From Ramlibacter sp. Leaf400 (GTDB lineage Bacteria; Pseudomonadota; Gammaproteobacteria; Burkholderiales; Burkholderiaceae_C), in the NCBI RefSeq assembly GCF_001424545.1, contig NZ_LMQL01000003.1, positions 135,806 to 199,805 of the forward strand: DNA of 64,000 nucleotides, given 5' to 3'. Below are positions 36,433 to 45,348 of this stretch, piece by piece. The position numbers were made by a program, and so were the translations under genes. How positions within the stretch are numbered: the first letter of the stretch is position 1; every line of letters begins with the position of its first letter. Under the pieces are notes generated by a model. That model was not told the origin of the DNA. It saw only the letters and a list, made by a program, of their open reading frames with translations, and ran no database searches.

Positions 36433-36458
36433 GCCCCGCCCGGCCGCCCGAAGGGGCT
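36432..36458. repeat. Hairpin with conserved loop GCCCGGCCGCCCGAA, copy 1
   Basis: AGCCCC and GGGGCT pair around the 15-base loop GCCCGGCCGCCCGAA. The same loop occurs at 47754-47768 between different arms. The hairpin lies just after the hydrolase stop codon and 33 bases before the DUF2157 start, where it may act as a boundary. Confidence 0.75.
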
Positions 36459-36490
36459 CGCACCGCAGTGCGCAGCACGGAGGTTATCCA

Positions 36491-37477
36491 ATGAACACCC
36501 GCCTGGCGCTCTACGACCTCGCGCGTCGCCACGGCGTGCCGCCCGGGGGCGTGGCGGTGCTGGTGCGCGAAGCGGGACTCGACCAGCCGCCCGCCGGCCT
36601 GCAGCGCGGGCTGTGGCGTGGCGTCGCGGTGCTGGCCGCGGCGCTGGTGGGCCTGGGCCTGATCCTCTGGCTGGCGGCCAACTGGGACACGCTGGGCCGC
36701 CTGGGGCGCTTCGCCCTGCTGCAGTCGGTGGTGGGGGTGGCCTGCCTCGCCGCGGCGCTGCGGCCGGCCTTGCGCGCACCGGCGGCGCTGGCCGCCTTGC
36801 TCGGCATCGGCGGACTGTTCGCGTACTTCGGCCAGACCTACCAGACCGGCGCCGACGCCTGGCAGCTGTTCGCGCTGTGGGCCGTGCTGGCGCTGCCGCT
36901 GGCCCTGGCCGTGCGCAGCGACGTGCTGTGGGCGCCCTGGGCGCTGGTCGCCCTGACGGCGATAGCGCTCTGGACCTTCGCGCACACCGGCCACCGCTGG
37001 CGCGTGACGCCGCAGGACGTGGGCACGTTCGGCACGGCCTGGATCGCCGCCGGCCTGGTGGCGGCCGCGCTCTCGCCCGCCGGATCGCGCTGGACCGGCG
37101 CCGGACCCTGGGCCTTCCGGACCGCCGTGTCGCTGGGTGTTGTGGCCGTGGTCGCGGGCGCGCTGGGCGCCCTGTTCCGTTCGCCGATCGCGCCGCATTT
37201 CTGGCTGGGCACCGCGCTGCTCGCCGCGGCCGGCGCCGTGCTGGCGCAGCGGCGGACCTTCGACATCTTCGCGTTGAGCGTGGTCGCACTGGCGCTGGAC
37301 ACGCTGCTGGTGGCCGGGCTGGCGCGCCTGCTGTTCGAAGGCGCGGGATCCGATCCGTTCGGCCGCATGCTGTTGATCGGGCTGGCGGCCGCGGGGCTGC
37401 TGGCGGCGTCGGTGCAGTTCATCCTGCGGCTGGCGCGCACGCACGGGTCGGTGCCTCGCGCGGAGGACTCGGAATGA
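36491..37477 (+). CDS. DUF2157 family membrane protein
   Basis: 328-residue inner-membrane protein of unknown function. A cytoplasmic helix (LYDLARRHGVPPGGVAVLVREAGL, about 7-30) precedes eight to nine hydrophobic segments, beginning GVAVLAAALVGLGLILWLAANW, the hallmark start of DUF2157 with WLAANWD. GGAGG lies seven bases before ATG 36491. Its stop codon overlaps the start of the DUF4401 gene as ATGA. DUF2157 and DUF4401/GDYXXLXY proteins are known neighbours across proteobacteria, which suggests that they form one membrane complex. Confidence 0.83.
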   Translation: MNTRLALYDLARRHGVPPGGVAVLVREAGLDQPPAGLQRGLWRGVAVLAAALVGLGLILWLAANWDTLGRLGRFALLQSVVGVACLAAALRPALRAPAALAALLGIGGLFAYFGQTYQTGADAWQLFALWAVLALPLALAVRSDVLWAPWALVALTAIALWTFAHTGHRWRVTPQDVGTFGTAWIAAGLVAAALSPAGSRWTGAGPWAFRTAVSLGVVAVVAGALGALFRSPIAPHFWLGTALLAAAGAVLAQRRTFDIFALSVVALALDTLLVAGLARLLFEGAGSDPFGRMLLIGLAAAGLLAASVQFILRLARTHGSVPRAEDSE

Positions 37478-39090
37478 ACGAGGCGCTCACGCGCGCTGTG
37501 CGCGCCGGCGTGGCCCGGGGCCTGCTGCCACGCGAAGCCTCGGCGACGCCCGACGAGGGCCGCCCCTGGCCGGTGGTGCTGCTGACGGCGCTGGGCGCCT
37601 GGCTGGCGGCGATCCCGCTGCTGGGATTCTTCGGTGCGCTGCTCGGGCCCTTGATGACGCAGGGCGTCGGGGCCTACGTCGTCGGCGTGGCCGCGCTGGG
37701 GGGCGCCGCGGCGCTGCTGCGGTCGGAGCGGCTGCCGGTGTTCGTGGAGCAGCTGGCGTTCCCCTTGTTGCTGGTGGGTGGCGGGTCGCTGGCGATGGGC
37801 CTGTACCGAGACCTGCCGCACACGGCGGCTTCGGTGCTGCTGCTGGCGGTCTGCGTGTCGCTGGCGGTGGCTCTTCGCAAGCCCTGGCTGCGGCTGCTGC
37901 TCGGCGCGCTGGGGGCCGGCCTCGTCGTCGCACTGCTCCATGGCGAGAACTGGAGCAGCAGGTCGGCGATGCTGCCGATGGCGCTGGCCCTGCAGGCGGC
38001 CCTGCTGGTTTGGGCGGCGGCCCTGGGCTGGCAGCAGTCCGGTCGGGCGGGCGCGGAATCGGCCGCCGTGGTCGAGTCGTTCGGGGCCGGTTGGGCGATC
38101 GCTGTGCTGGCCGGCCTGGCCGCCTGGTCCGGCATGACCTTCCTGGTCGGCGGCAGCCTGGGCTTCTGGGGCGAGCTGGCGGGTGAAGTCGCACCCGGGC
38201 GGCGTCGGGACGCCGACTGGCCGATGCTGCAGGCCGCGTCCGTCGTCTTCGCCGCCGCGGGCGCGGCGTGGGCCGCTCGGCGCTGGCCCGAATTGCGCAC
38301 GGCGCGCTCGGCCGGCGTGGCGCTGGTGCTGATCGGGCTCAGCGGCTTCCTGCCGGCGCTGGGCGGCGTGCTGTTCGCGCTGTCGCTGACCGCGACCAGT
38401 GGCCGCGCCCGGCTGGCCGCCGTCGCGGGATTGGCGGCCGCATGGATCTTGGGCAGCTTCTACTACCAGCTGCAGTGGCCGCTCGCGCAGAAGGCGGTGG
38501 TGCTGGCCGGCGCCGGTGCGCTGCTGGCGGCGCTGGCCTGGCGCGCAGGCGAAAAGCCGGAGGCCCCGCCCGGCCGTGCCGCACCGCATTCACGCACGCC
38601 GGTCCTGCTCGCCACGTTCGCCGCGATCGCCACGCTGGCCGTGGCCAACTTCGCGATCTGGCAGAAGGAAGACCTGATCGCCCACGGCCGCAAGGTCTAC
38701 GTGCAGCTGGCGCCGGTCGATCCGCGTTCGCTGATGCAGGGCGACTTCATGCGCCTGAACTGGCCGCTGCCCGATGCGGGCCGCTTCCAGGAGGCGCCGG
38801 TGACGTTGCGCCGTCCGCAGGTGGTCGCGACGCTGGACGCCCGTGGTGTCGCGCAGCTGCTGCGGGTGGTGGGCGATGACTCGCCGCGGGCGCCGGGCGA
38901 GATCGGCATCGAGCTCACGCCCCGCGGCGGCCGCTGGATGATCGTCACCGATGCCTGGTTCTTCCGCGAGGGCGACGCCGAGCGCTGGCAGCGCGCCCGC
39001 TATGGCGAGTTCCGCGTGCTCCCCGACGGCCGCGCGCTGCTGGTGGGGCTGGCCGACGAACGACTGCAACCCATCCCTTCCGACCGATGA
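37474..39090 (+). CDS. DUF4401 membrane domain fused to a GDYXXLXY domain
   Basis: 538-residue protein. Residues 1 to about 370 form a DUF4401-type multi-spanning region with about ten segments (for example VVLLTALGAWLAAIPLLGFFGALLG, FYYQLQWPLAQKAVVLAGAGALLAALAW). After one more helix (LLATFAAIATLAVANFAIW) comes a soluble GDYXXLXY domain (about 400-538) with RSLMQGDFMRLNWPLP, where the family tyrosines are replaced by Phe and Trp. Separate proteins in many genomes, the two domains are joined here. Overlaps both neighbours by four bases. Function unknown. Confidence 0.83.
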   Translation: MNEALTRAVRAGVARGLLPREASATPDEGRPWPVVLLTALGAWLAAIPLLGFFGALLGPLMTQGVGAYVVGVAALGGAAALLRSERLPVFVEQLAFPLLLVGGGSLAMGLYRDLPHTAASVLLLAVCVSLAVALRKPWLRLLLGALGAGLVVALLHGENWSSRSAMLPMALALQAALLVWAAALGWQQSGRAGAESAAVVESFGAGWAIAVLAGLAAWSGMTFLVGGSLGFWGELAGEVAPGRRRDADWPMLQAASVVFAAAGAAWAARRWPELRTARSAGVALVLIGLSGFLPALGGVLFALSLTATSGRARLAAVAGLAAAWILGSFYYQLQWPLAQKAVVLAGAGALLAALAWRAGEKPEAPPGRAAPHSRTPVLLATFAAIATLAVANFAIWQKEDLIAHGRKVYVQLAPVDPRSLMQGDFMRLNWPLPDAGRFQEAPVTLRRPQVVATLDARGVAQLLRVVGDDSPRAPGEIGIELTPRGGRWMIVTDAWFFREGDAERWQRARYGEFRVLPDGRALLVGLADERLQPIPSDR

Positions 39091-40370
39091 ACGCCGCACC
39101 CATCACGCCGACGATGAGTTCCGAACGGGCGCGGGAGATCGCCGCCGCTTTCGACCTGCGTGCGTTGCCCGCCGACTTCTACGCGAACCCCTTCCCCGTC
39201 TACGCCGCGCTGCGCGAGCACGAGCCGGTGCGGCGCATGCCCGACGGCTCGTGGTTCCTCACGCGCTACGCCGACCTGGTGGCGGTGTACCGCGACGCCC
39301 AGGGCTTCAGCTCGGACAAGAAGGTGGAGTTCACGCCCAAGTACGGCGCCGGCTCCGCGCTGCTGGCGCACCACACGACCAGCCTGGTGTTCAACGACCC
39401 GCCGCTGCACACCCGCGTGCGCAAGCTGATCATGGGCGCCCTCACCCGCCGCGCCATCGCCGGGATGGAGCCCGGCCTGGTGGGGCTGGTCGACGGGCTG
39501 CTCGACCGCCTCCAGGCGCAAGGCGGCGGCGACCTGATCGAGGACTTCGCCGCGGCCATCCCCGTGGAGATCATCGGCAACCTGCTGGGCGTGCCGCACG
39601 AGGAGCGCGGCCCGCTGCGCGACTGGTCGCTGGTCATCCTGGGCGCGCTGGAGCCCCGGCTCACGCCCGAGCAGGAGGAGCGCGGCAACCGCAGCGTGTC
39701 CGAGATGCTCGACTACCTGCGCGTGCTGGTGGCGCAGCGGCGCCGGCAACCGGGCGACCCGGAGCACGACGTGCTGACCCGCCTGATCCAGGGCGAGCAG
39801 GGCGGCGAGCAGCTCAGCGAGCCCGAGCTGCTGCAGAACTGCATCTTCATCCTCAACGCCGGGCACGAGACCACCACCAACCTCATCGGCAATGCGCTGG
39901 TGGCGCTCCAGGAGTGGCCGGCGCAGAAGGAATCGCTGCTGCGCGCGATCGGGCGTCAGCCGGACTGGAACGCACTGGAACCGGTGATGACGGTGGCCGT
40001 GGACGAGTTCCTGCGGTTCGAGTCGTCCAACCAGCTGGGCAATCGGCGCGCGGTGAAGGCCATGGACGTCGGCGGCGTGCGCCTGGAAGAAGGCGCGCTG
40101 GTCACGCTGTGCATCGGCGCGGCGAACCGCGACCCCGCGCAGTTCGAGCGTCCCGACGAGCTGGACCTGGCCCGCGCGAACAACCGGCACCTGGCCTTCG
40201 GCTTCGGCATCCACCAGTGCGCGGGACTGAGCCTGGCGCGGCTGGAGGGGCGCGTGGCGATCGGACGCTTCCTGGCCCGGTTCCCCGGTTACCGGCTGGC
40301 GGCGCCGCCGGTGCGCGGCGGGCGGGCGCGCTTTCGCGGCTTCCTGCACGCGCCTTTCGCGGTCGCCTAA
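39087..40370 (+). CDS. Cytochrome P450
   Basis: 427-residue bacterial P450 monooxygenase. The oxygen-binding I helix reads IFILNAGHETTTNLIGNAL (about 255-273) with the acid/Thr pair, the K-helix ExxR is in VDEFLRFES (about 305), and the haem loop is HLAFGFGIHQCAGLSLARLEGR with the Cys ligand (about 375). It begins with a DFYANPFPVYAALREHEPV region common to class I soluble P450s, so it would need a ferredoxin and reductase, neither of which is adjacent. ATG 39087 overlaps the DUF4401 stop as ATGA, an unexpected translational coupling to a membrane protein. Substrate not predictable. Confidence 0.93.
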   Translation: MNAAPITPTMSSERAREIAAAFDLRALPADFYANPFPVYAALREHEPVRRMPDGSWFLTRYADLVAVYRDAQGFSSDKKVEFTPKYGAGSALLAHHTTSLVFNDPPLHTRVRKLIMGALTRRAIAGMEPGLVGLVDGLLDRLQAQGGGDLIEDFAAAIPVEIIGNLLGVPHEERGPLRDWSLVILGALEPRLTPEQEERGNRSVSEMLDYLRVLVAQRRRQPGDPEHDVLTRLIQGEQGGEQLSEPELLQNCIFILNAGHETTTNLIGNALVALQEWPAQKESLLRAIGRQPDWNALEPVMTVAVDEFLRFESSNQLGNRRAVKAMDVGGVRLEEGALVTLCIGAANRDPAQFERPDELDLARANNRHLAFGFGIHQCAGLSLARLEGRVAIGRFLARFPGYRLAAPPVRGGRARFRGFLHAPFAVA

Positions 40371-40400
40371 ACTGGGCTTCACAACGACAGGAGACGAAGC

Positions 40401-40739
40401 ATGGGCACGACCACCACTTCCGGCGCCGCCGTCGATCCGCGTGCGCTGCACTCTTTCGCCGAGTTCTATCCCTTCTACCTGAGCGAGCACAGCAACCGCA
40501 CCTGCCGCCGCATGCACTTCGTCGGCTCCACGCTGGCACTGGCCTGCCTGGCGATGCTGCTGGTGACGGGCAACTGGCTCTGGCTGCTGGCGGGGCTGGT
40601 GGCCGGCTACGGCTTCGCCTGGATCGGCCACTTCGGCTTCGAGAAGAACCGGCCGGCCAGCTTCAAGCGCCCGCTCTACAGCTTCATGGGCGACTGGGTC
40701 ATGTACAAGGACATCTGGAGCGGGAAGATCCCGTTCTAG
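40401..40739 (+). CDS. DUF962/Mpo1-like family protein
   Basis: 112-residue protein of the Mpo1/YGL010w-like family. The conserved parts are FAEFYPFYLSEHSNRTCRRMHFVGSTLAL with its histidines (about 18-47), a double membrane segment LACLAMLLVTGNWLWLLAGLVAGYGFAWIGHFGFEKNRPASF (about 47-85) and PLYSFMGDWVMYKDI. The yeast homologue is a fatty acid alpha-dioxygenase using Fe2+ bound by histidines; those histidines (SEH, RMHF, GHF) appear present here. GGAGACGAAGC precedes ATG 40401. Downstream of a P450, it may extend an oxidative lipid pathway; this is inference. Confidence 0.85.
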   Translation: MGTTTTSGAAVDPRALHSFAEFYPFYLSEHSNRTCRRMHFVGSTLALACLAMLLVTGNWLWLLAGLVAGYGFAWIGHFGFEKNRPASFKRPLYSFMGDWVMYKDIWSGKIPF

Positions 40740-40749
40740 GCGCGGTCTC

Positions 40750-41952
40750 CTAGACCACGTCCTTCAGGTACAGGCGCGACCAGCCGCCCTTGTCCCACAG
40801 GCCCGCCGTCGCGGCGGTGCGCGGCAGCAGCAGGTGCCGCAGCAGGGGCTCCACCGAGGTCGAGTCCACGTCGGCCAGCATCACGTAGCGCGTGGCCACG
40901 TCGTCGTCCACTTCGTTGAGGCGGCCCACCCAGTCCAGCTGCACCAGCGTCTCCAGCACCGGCTCCAGCTGCAGGGCATCGACGTCGGTGGCGGCCACCA
41001 GTTCATCCACGTTCATGCCCCGCCGTGCGGACACGCGGGCGCGGTGCAGCTGCTGCAGCACCTCCAAAGCCAGCTGGAACTGCCAGCCCTGGCCCGTGGG
41101 CGGGCGCCGTCCCGCGCCGAGCATGCCCGGCAGGTAGGCGGCCACCACGGCGCCGACCAGCACCACCAGCCAGGCCAGGTAGATCCACACCAGCAGGATC
41201 GGGAAGGTGGCGAAAGCGCCGTAGACCACCGAATAGGTCGGCACCAGGTTCAGGTACCAGGCGAGCAGGCGCTTGGCCAGCTCGATGCCCAGGGCCGCGA
41301 AGACGCCGCCCGCCGCCGCATGCGCCATGCGCACCGGCGTGTTGGGCACGAAGCGGTACAGGCACGTCAGCGCCCCGGCGATCAGGCCGAACTCCAGCAG
41401 GTCCAGCACGAACTGCAGCGTGCCCGGCATGCCGCGCACCAGCCCGCGCGAAGCGTAGAGCGCGTAAGAGGTGGCGCTCAGGCTCACCCCGACCAGCAAC
41501 GGCCCCAGCGTCAGCACGGCCCAGTAGATCAGCACGCGCTGGGGCAGCGGACGCGGGCGCTTGACCCGCCAGATGGTGTTGAGAGTGCGGTCGATGGTGA
41601 GCACCAGCGCGATGGCCGACACCAGCAGCACCGCCAGGCCCACGGCGCCCAGGCGGCTGGCCTTGCCCGCGAACTGCGTGAGGTAGCCCAGCACCTGCCG
41701 CGCGATGGCGTCGGGCACCAGGCTCTGCACCAGCCACTGCTGCACCGCGACCTGCATCTTCCCGAAGATGGGGAAGGCGCTGAACAGCGCCAGGGCCACG
41801 GTGAAGAGCGGCACCAGGGCGATGGTGGTGGTGAAGGTCAGGCTGCTGGCGGTCAGGCCCAGGCGGTCTTCGCGAACGCGCTCGCGCAGCGTGCGAGCCG
41901 ATGACAACCAGGGGAAGCGTTGGAGATCGGCGAGCAGCAGGGCCACATTCAT
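40750..41952 (-). CDS. YihY family inner membrane protein
   Basis: 400-residue protein of the YihY/virulence factor BrkB family. Six membrane segments occupy residues about 35-285 with family blocks LGLTASSLTFTTTIALVPLFTVALALFSAFP, SLVPDAIARQVLGYLTQFAG, LYRFVPNTPVRMAHAAAGGVFAALGIELAKRLLAWYL and VYGAFATFPILLVWIYLAWLVVLVGAVVAAYLP. A soluble tail of about 115 residues follows, with a winged-helix-like part (ARRGMNVDELVAATDVDALQLEPVLETLVQLDWVG). Despite the old annotation as tRNA-processing RNase BN, the family role is unsettled. Divergent from the DUF2069 gene. Confidence 0.9.
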   Translation of the reverse strand: MNVALLLADLQRFPWLSSARTLRERVREDRLGLTASSLTFTTTIALVPLFTVALALFSAFPIFGKMQVAVQQWLVQSLVPDAIARQVLGYLTQFAGKASRLGAVGLAVLLVSAIALVLTIDRTLNTIWRVKRPRPLPQRVLIYWAVLTLGPLLVGVSLSATSYALYASRGLVRGMPGTLQFVLDLLEFGLIAGALTCLYRFVPNTPVRMAHAAAGGVFAALGIELAKRLLAWYLNLVPTYSVVYGAFATFPILLVWIYLAWLVVLVGAVVAAYLPGMLGAGRRPPTGQGWQFQLALEVLQQLHRARVSARRGMNVDELVAATDVDALQLEPVLETLVQLDWVGRLNEVDDDVATRYVMLADVDSTSVEPLLRHLLLPRTAATAGLWDKGGWSRLYLKDVV

Positions 41953-41975
41953 CGGCCGCTATGATGCCATCGCCC

Positions 41976-42359
41976 ATGGACCCGACTTCCTCCGCCGCCG
42001 TCGCGGCCTCTCCCGAACTGCGCCGGATCCGGGCCCTGGCGATCGGCAGCATCGCAGGCCTGATCGTGCTGGGCCTGGCCTGGGAGCTGTGGCTGGCGCC
42101 GCTGCCCAACCGCCTGTGGGCGATCAAGGTGCTGCCCCTCCTCTTCCCGCTGGCCGGCCTGCTGCGCTACCGCATGTACACGTACCGGTGGGTGAGCCTG
42201 CTGGTGTGGCTGTACTTCACCGAGGGCGTGATGCGCCTGTGGAACGACCCGGTCGCGCCGCCCTGGCTGCCGGCGCTGCAGGTCGTGCTGTGCCTGATGC
42301 TGTTCACCGCGTGTGCGCTCCACGTGCGCATGCGCCTGGGTCCCAGGGGAGCGCGATGA
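41976..42359 (+). CDS. DUF2069 family membrane protein
   Basis: 127-residue inner-membrane protein with four segments (IAGLIVLGLAWELWLAP, WAIKVLPLLFPLAGLLRY, SLLVWLYFTEGVMRLW and LQVVLCLMLFTACALHV). This matches the small DUF2069 family. ATG 41976 is taken as the start; the closely spaced ATGs at 41961/41964 are part of TATGAT, which looks like a -10 box, so the leader would be very short. Its stop overlaps the next start as ATGA, so it is coupled to the FAD oxidase gene. Function unknown. Confidence 0.8.
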   Translation: MDPTSSAAVAASPELRRIRALAIGSIAGLIVLGLAWELWLAPLPNRLWAIKVLPLLFPLAGLLRYRMYTYRWVSLLVWLYFTEGVMRLWNDPVAPPWLPALQVVLCLMLFTACALHVRMRLGPRGAR

Positions 42360-43771
42360 CCGCCGCATTGATCGAGCAACTGCGCGCCGCCGTCGGACCG
42401 GCGCAGGTCCTCACCGAGGGCGACCTCACGGCCTGGGAGCAGGACTGGCGCAAGCGCGTGCGCGGCAAGGCGCTGGCCGTGGTGCGGCCCGGCAGCACCG
42501 CCGAAGTGGCGGCCGTGGTGCGGGCCTGCGCGGCGGCCGGCGTGTCCATCGTTCCCCAGGGCGGCAACACCGGCCTGGTCTGCGGCGGCGTGCCGGACGA
42601 GAGCGGCCGGCAGGTCCTGCTGAGCCTGCAGCGCATGACGGCCGTGCGTTCGGTCGACCGCGAGAACCTCACCATGACGGTGGAAGCCGGTTGCATCCTG
42701 CACACGGTGCAGCCGGCGGCGGATGGCGCCGGCCTGCTGTTTCCGCTGAGCCTGGCGGCCGAAGGCAGCTGCACCATCGGCGGCAACCTGGCGACCAACG
42801 CCGGCGGCACGCAGGTCGTGCGCTACGGCAATGCGCGCGAGCTGTGCCTGGGCCTGGAAGTGGTCAACGCGCAGGGCGAGGTCTGGGACGGCCTGGCGGG
42901 CCTGCGCAAGGACAACACCGGCTACGACCTGCGCCAGCTGTTCATCGGCAGCGAAGGCACGCTGGGCATCATCACCGCCGCGACGCTCAAGCTGTACCCG
43001 CGGCCGGCCGCCGCCCTCACCGCCTGGGCGGCCGTTCCCTCGATGGCCAATGCGGTGTACCTGCTGGAACTGGCGCACGAGCGGCTGGGCGCAGGCCTCA
43101 CCGGCTTCGAGGTGATGGGGCAGTTCGCCCTGTCGCTGGTCGCCAGGCACCACCCGCAGCTGCGCGTGCCCTTCGTGCAGGACAGCCCATGGGGCGTGCT
43201 GATCGAGAACTCGGACCACGAGTCGGAGGCGCATGCGCGCGGCCAGTTCGAGGGCCTGCTGGAAGCGGCGATCGAAATGGGGCTGGTGACCGACGCGGTG
43301 GTCGCGGAGAACCTAGCGCAGGCGCACCAGCTGTGGCACGTGCGCGAGACCATCCCGCTGGCGCAGGCCGAGGAAGGCCTGAACATCAAGCACGACATTT
43401 CGGTGCCCATCTCGCGCATCCCCGCGTTCTGCGAGGAGACCGACGCGCTGCTCGCGGCCGCCATCCCCGGCGTTCGCCTGGTCAACTTCGGCCACCTGGG
43501 CGACGGCAACCTGCACTACAACGTGCAGGCACCCGAGCACGGCGATGCCCTGGCTTTCCTCAACGAGAAGGAAGAACAGGTCAACGCGATCGTGCACGAC
43601 CAGGTGCACAAGTTCGACGGATCGATCTCCGCGGAGCACGGCGTGGGGTCGCTCAAGGTGGACAAGCTGCCGCTGTACAAGTCGGCGGTGGCGTTGTCGA
43701 TGATGCGGAGTCTCAAGCTGGCGCTCGACCCGAAGAACCTCCTGAACCCGGGGCGGGTCGTGCGCATATGA
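42356..43771 (+). CDS. FAD-binding oxidoreductase, D-2-hydroxyacid dehydrogenase (GlcD) type
   Basis: 471-residue flavoenzyme that oxidises D-2-hydroxyacids such as D-lactate or D-2-hydroxyglutarate. The FAD-binding half contains IVPQGGNTGLVCGGVPDESG (about 63-82), TVEAGCILHTVQPAADGAGLLFPLSLAAEGSCTIGGNLATNAGG (about 105-150) and FIGSEGTLGIITAATLKL. The catalytic half includes NFGHLGDGNLHYNVQ with its His pair (about 382-396) and GSISAEHGVGSLK. The layout fits the GlcD/DLD2 group and not BDH-type or UDP-MurNAc enzymes. Start overlaps the DUF2069 stop. Exact acid unknown. Confidence 0.9.
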   Translation: MTAALIEQLRAAVGPAQVLTEGDLTAWEQDWRKRVRGKALAVVRPGSTAEVAAVVRACAAAGVSIVPQGGNTGLVCGGVPDESGRQVLLSLQRMTAVRSVDRENLTMTVEAGCILHTVQPAADGAGLLFPLSLAAEGSCTIGGNLATNAGGTQVVRYGNARELCLGLEVVNAQGEVWDGLAGLRKDNTGYDLRQLFIGSEGTLGIITAATLKLYPRPAAALTAWAAVPSMANAVYLLELAHERLGAGLTGFEVMGQFALSLVARHHPQLRVPFVQDSPWGVLIENSDHESEAHARGQFEGLLEAAIEMGLVTDAVVAENLAQAHQLWHVRETIPLAQAEEGLNIKHDISVPISRIPAFCEETDALLAAAIPGVRLVNFGHLGDGNLHYNVQAPEHGDALAFLNEKEEQVNAIVHDQVHKFDGSISAEHGVGSLKVDKLPLYKSAVALSMMRSLKLALDPKNLLNPGRVVRI

Positions 43772-43798
43772 TTTGTGCGGTCGTGCGAAAGAATCTCG

Positions 43799-44029
43799 AT
43801 GCCGAAGATTGATGACGTGAGCAAGATCTGCTCGCTCCACAGCAAGATTCAGGAGATGGCCCGCTCACTCGGGATGAACATGCCTCCTGCTTCAGACGAG
43901 CAGTTCGCTACAGATGTGAGCCGGCGCTATTGGGAACGTTGGCATGAGGTGAACCATGAAGCGATCGCCGAGTACAACTCTCGCATCGCTGCCGAGGGGC
44001 TTCCGCTCGCGAAGTACCGAACCTATTGA
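43799..44029 (+). CDS. Orphan CcdA-like antitoxin
   Basis: 76-residue acidic protein. The C-terminal third (WERWHEVNHEAIAEYN then SRIAAEGLPLAKYR) has the pattern of the CcdA antitoxin tail, W....N.EAI..YN..I...G..L...R, the part that binds and neutralises CcdB. The N-terminus (MPKIDDVSKICSLHSKIQEM) does not show a clear ribbon-helix-helix. No ccdB gene follows; the next gene is thyA, 15 bases away. Base composition is visibly lower in GC than its neighbours, a sign of transfer. ATG 43799 is preferred; GTG 43775 upstream lacks a site. It may be a relic antitoxin. Confidence 0.55.
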   Translation: MPKIDDVSKICSLHSKIQEMARSLGMNMPPASDEQFATDVSRRYWERWHEVNHEAIAEYNSRIAAEGLPLAKYRTY

Positions 44030-44044
44030 TTCGTGGTTACCAAA

Positions 44045-44860
44045 ATGAATCCATCGCACCCCGTCCGATCCCAGTACGAAGACTTCATGCGCCATGTCCA
44101 CACGCATGGCACGCCCAAGACGGACCGCACGGGCACCGGCACGCGCAGCGTGTTCGGCTACCAGATGCGGTTCGACCTGAACGAGGGCTTCCCGCTGGTG
44201 ACCACCAAGAAGGTCCACCTCAAGTCCATCATCCACGAGCTGCTGTGGTTCCTGGAGGGCTCCAGCGACAACAACCGGCTGCGCGAGCGCGGCGTCACCA
44301 TCTGGGACGAGTGGGCGCGCGAGGACGGCGACCTCGGGCCGGTGTACGGCGTGCAGTGGCGCAGCTGGCCCACGCCGGACGGCGGGCACGTGGACCAGAT
44401 CGCCGAGGCGATCAAGGCGATCAAGACCAATCCGGATTCGCGCCGCATCATCGTCAGCGCCTGGAACGTGGCCGACATCCCGAAGATGGCGCTGGCGCCC
44501 TGCCACGCCTTCTTCCAGTTCTACGTCGCGGACGGCAAGCTGTCCTGCCAGCTGTACCAGCGCAGCGCCGACATCTTCCTGGGCGTGCCGTTCAACATCG
44601 CCAGCTACGCGCTGCTCACGCACATGATGGCGCAGCAGTGCGACCTGGGCGTGGGCGACTTCATCTGGACCGGCGGCGACTGCCACATCTACAGCAACCA
44701 CCACGAGCAGGTGGAGCTGCAGCTCTCGCGCCAGCCCTTCCCCTACCCGGTGCTCAACATCAAGCGCCGCCCGTCCACGATCTTCGACTACGAGTACGAG
44801 GACTTCGAGGTGCTGGACTACCAGTGCCACGGGCCAATCAAGGCGCCGGTGGCGGTGTGA
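44045..44860 (+). CDS. thyA: Thymidylate synthase
   Basis: 271-residue enzyme that methylates dUMP with methylene-tetrahydrofolate. Conserved blocks include [19 protein letters not shown] (about 26-45), [33 protein letters not shown] (about 100), [12 protein letters not shown] with the catalytic Cys (about residue 155), [23 protein letters not shown] and [16 protein letters not shown] 44045 starts [17 protein letters not shown] 44033 is possible and neither has a good ribosome binding site. Its stop overlaps the folA GTG start, forming the usual thyA-folA pair for folate recycling. Confidence 0.96.
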   Translation: MNPSHPVRSQYEDFMRHVHTHGTPKTDRTGTGTRSVFGYQMRFDLNEGFPLVTTKKVHLKSIIHELLWFLEGSSDNNRLRERGVTIWDEWAREDGDLGPVYGVQWRSWPTPDGGHVDQIAEAIKAIKTNPDSRRIIVSAWNVADIPKMALAPCHAFFQFYVADGKLSCQLYQRSADIFLGVPFNIASYALLTHMMAQQCDLGVGDFIWTGGDCHIYSNHHEQVELQLSRQPFPYPVLNIKRRPSTIFDYEYEDFEVLDYQCHGPIKAPVAV

Positions 44861-45348
44861 CCGAGCTGGGCCTGGTCTACGCGCGTTCGCGCAACGGCGT
44901 CATCGGCAAGGACAACCAGCTGCCCTGGCGGCTGCCCGAAGACATGGCGCACTTCAAGGCGGTGACGATGGGCTGCCCCGTCATCATGGGCCGCAAGACC
45001 TGGGACTCGCTGCCGCCGAAGTTCCGGCCGCTGCCGGGGCGGCGCAATGTCGTCGTCTCGCGCCAAGCGCAGTGGAACGAGCCGGGCGCCGAACGGGCCG
45101 CGTCGCTGGAAGACGCCATCGCGCTGTGCGCCGGCGCGCCGCGGGTGTGGGTCACGGGCGGTGCCGAGATCTACCGGCAGGCGCTGCCGCTGGCGCATCG
45201 TGTCGAGGTGACGCTGGTGGACGGCGACTTCGAAGGCGATGCCTACGCGCCGGAGCTCGGGCCCGAGTGGGCGCAGGCCGCGCGGCAGGACCATGTCTCC
45301 GCGACGGGCCAGCCCTACAGCTTCATCACCTACGAGCGGCGCGCATGA
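44857..45348 (+). CDS. folA: Dihydrofolate reductase
   Basis: 163-residue enzyme reducing dihydrofolate (produced by ThyA) to tetrahydrofolate with NADPH. Family motifs are [34 protein letters not shown] with the substrate-binding acid in the LPEDM helix, [13 protein letters not shown] (about 41-53), NVVVSRQ, and [18 protein letters not shown] (about 90-108). Length is close to the 159 residues of E. coli FolA. It starts with GTG 44857 overlapping the thyA stop (GTGA), so it is translationally coupled; its own stop overlaps xthA as ATGA. Confidence 0.95.
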   Translation: MTELGLVYARSRNGVIGKDNQLPWRLPEDMAHFKAVTMGCPVIMGRKTWDSLPPKFRPLPGRRNVVVSRQAQWNEPGAERAASLEDAIALCAGAPRVWVTGGAEIYRQALPLAHRVEVTLVDGDFEGDAYAPELGPEWAQAARQDHVSATGQPYSFITYERRA

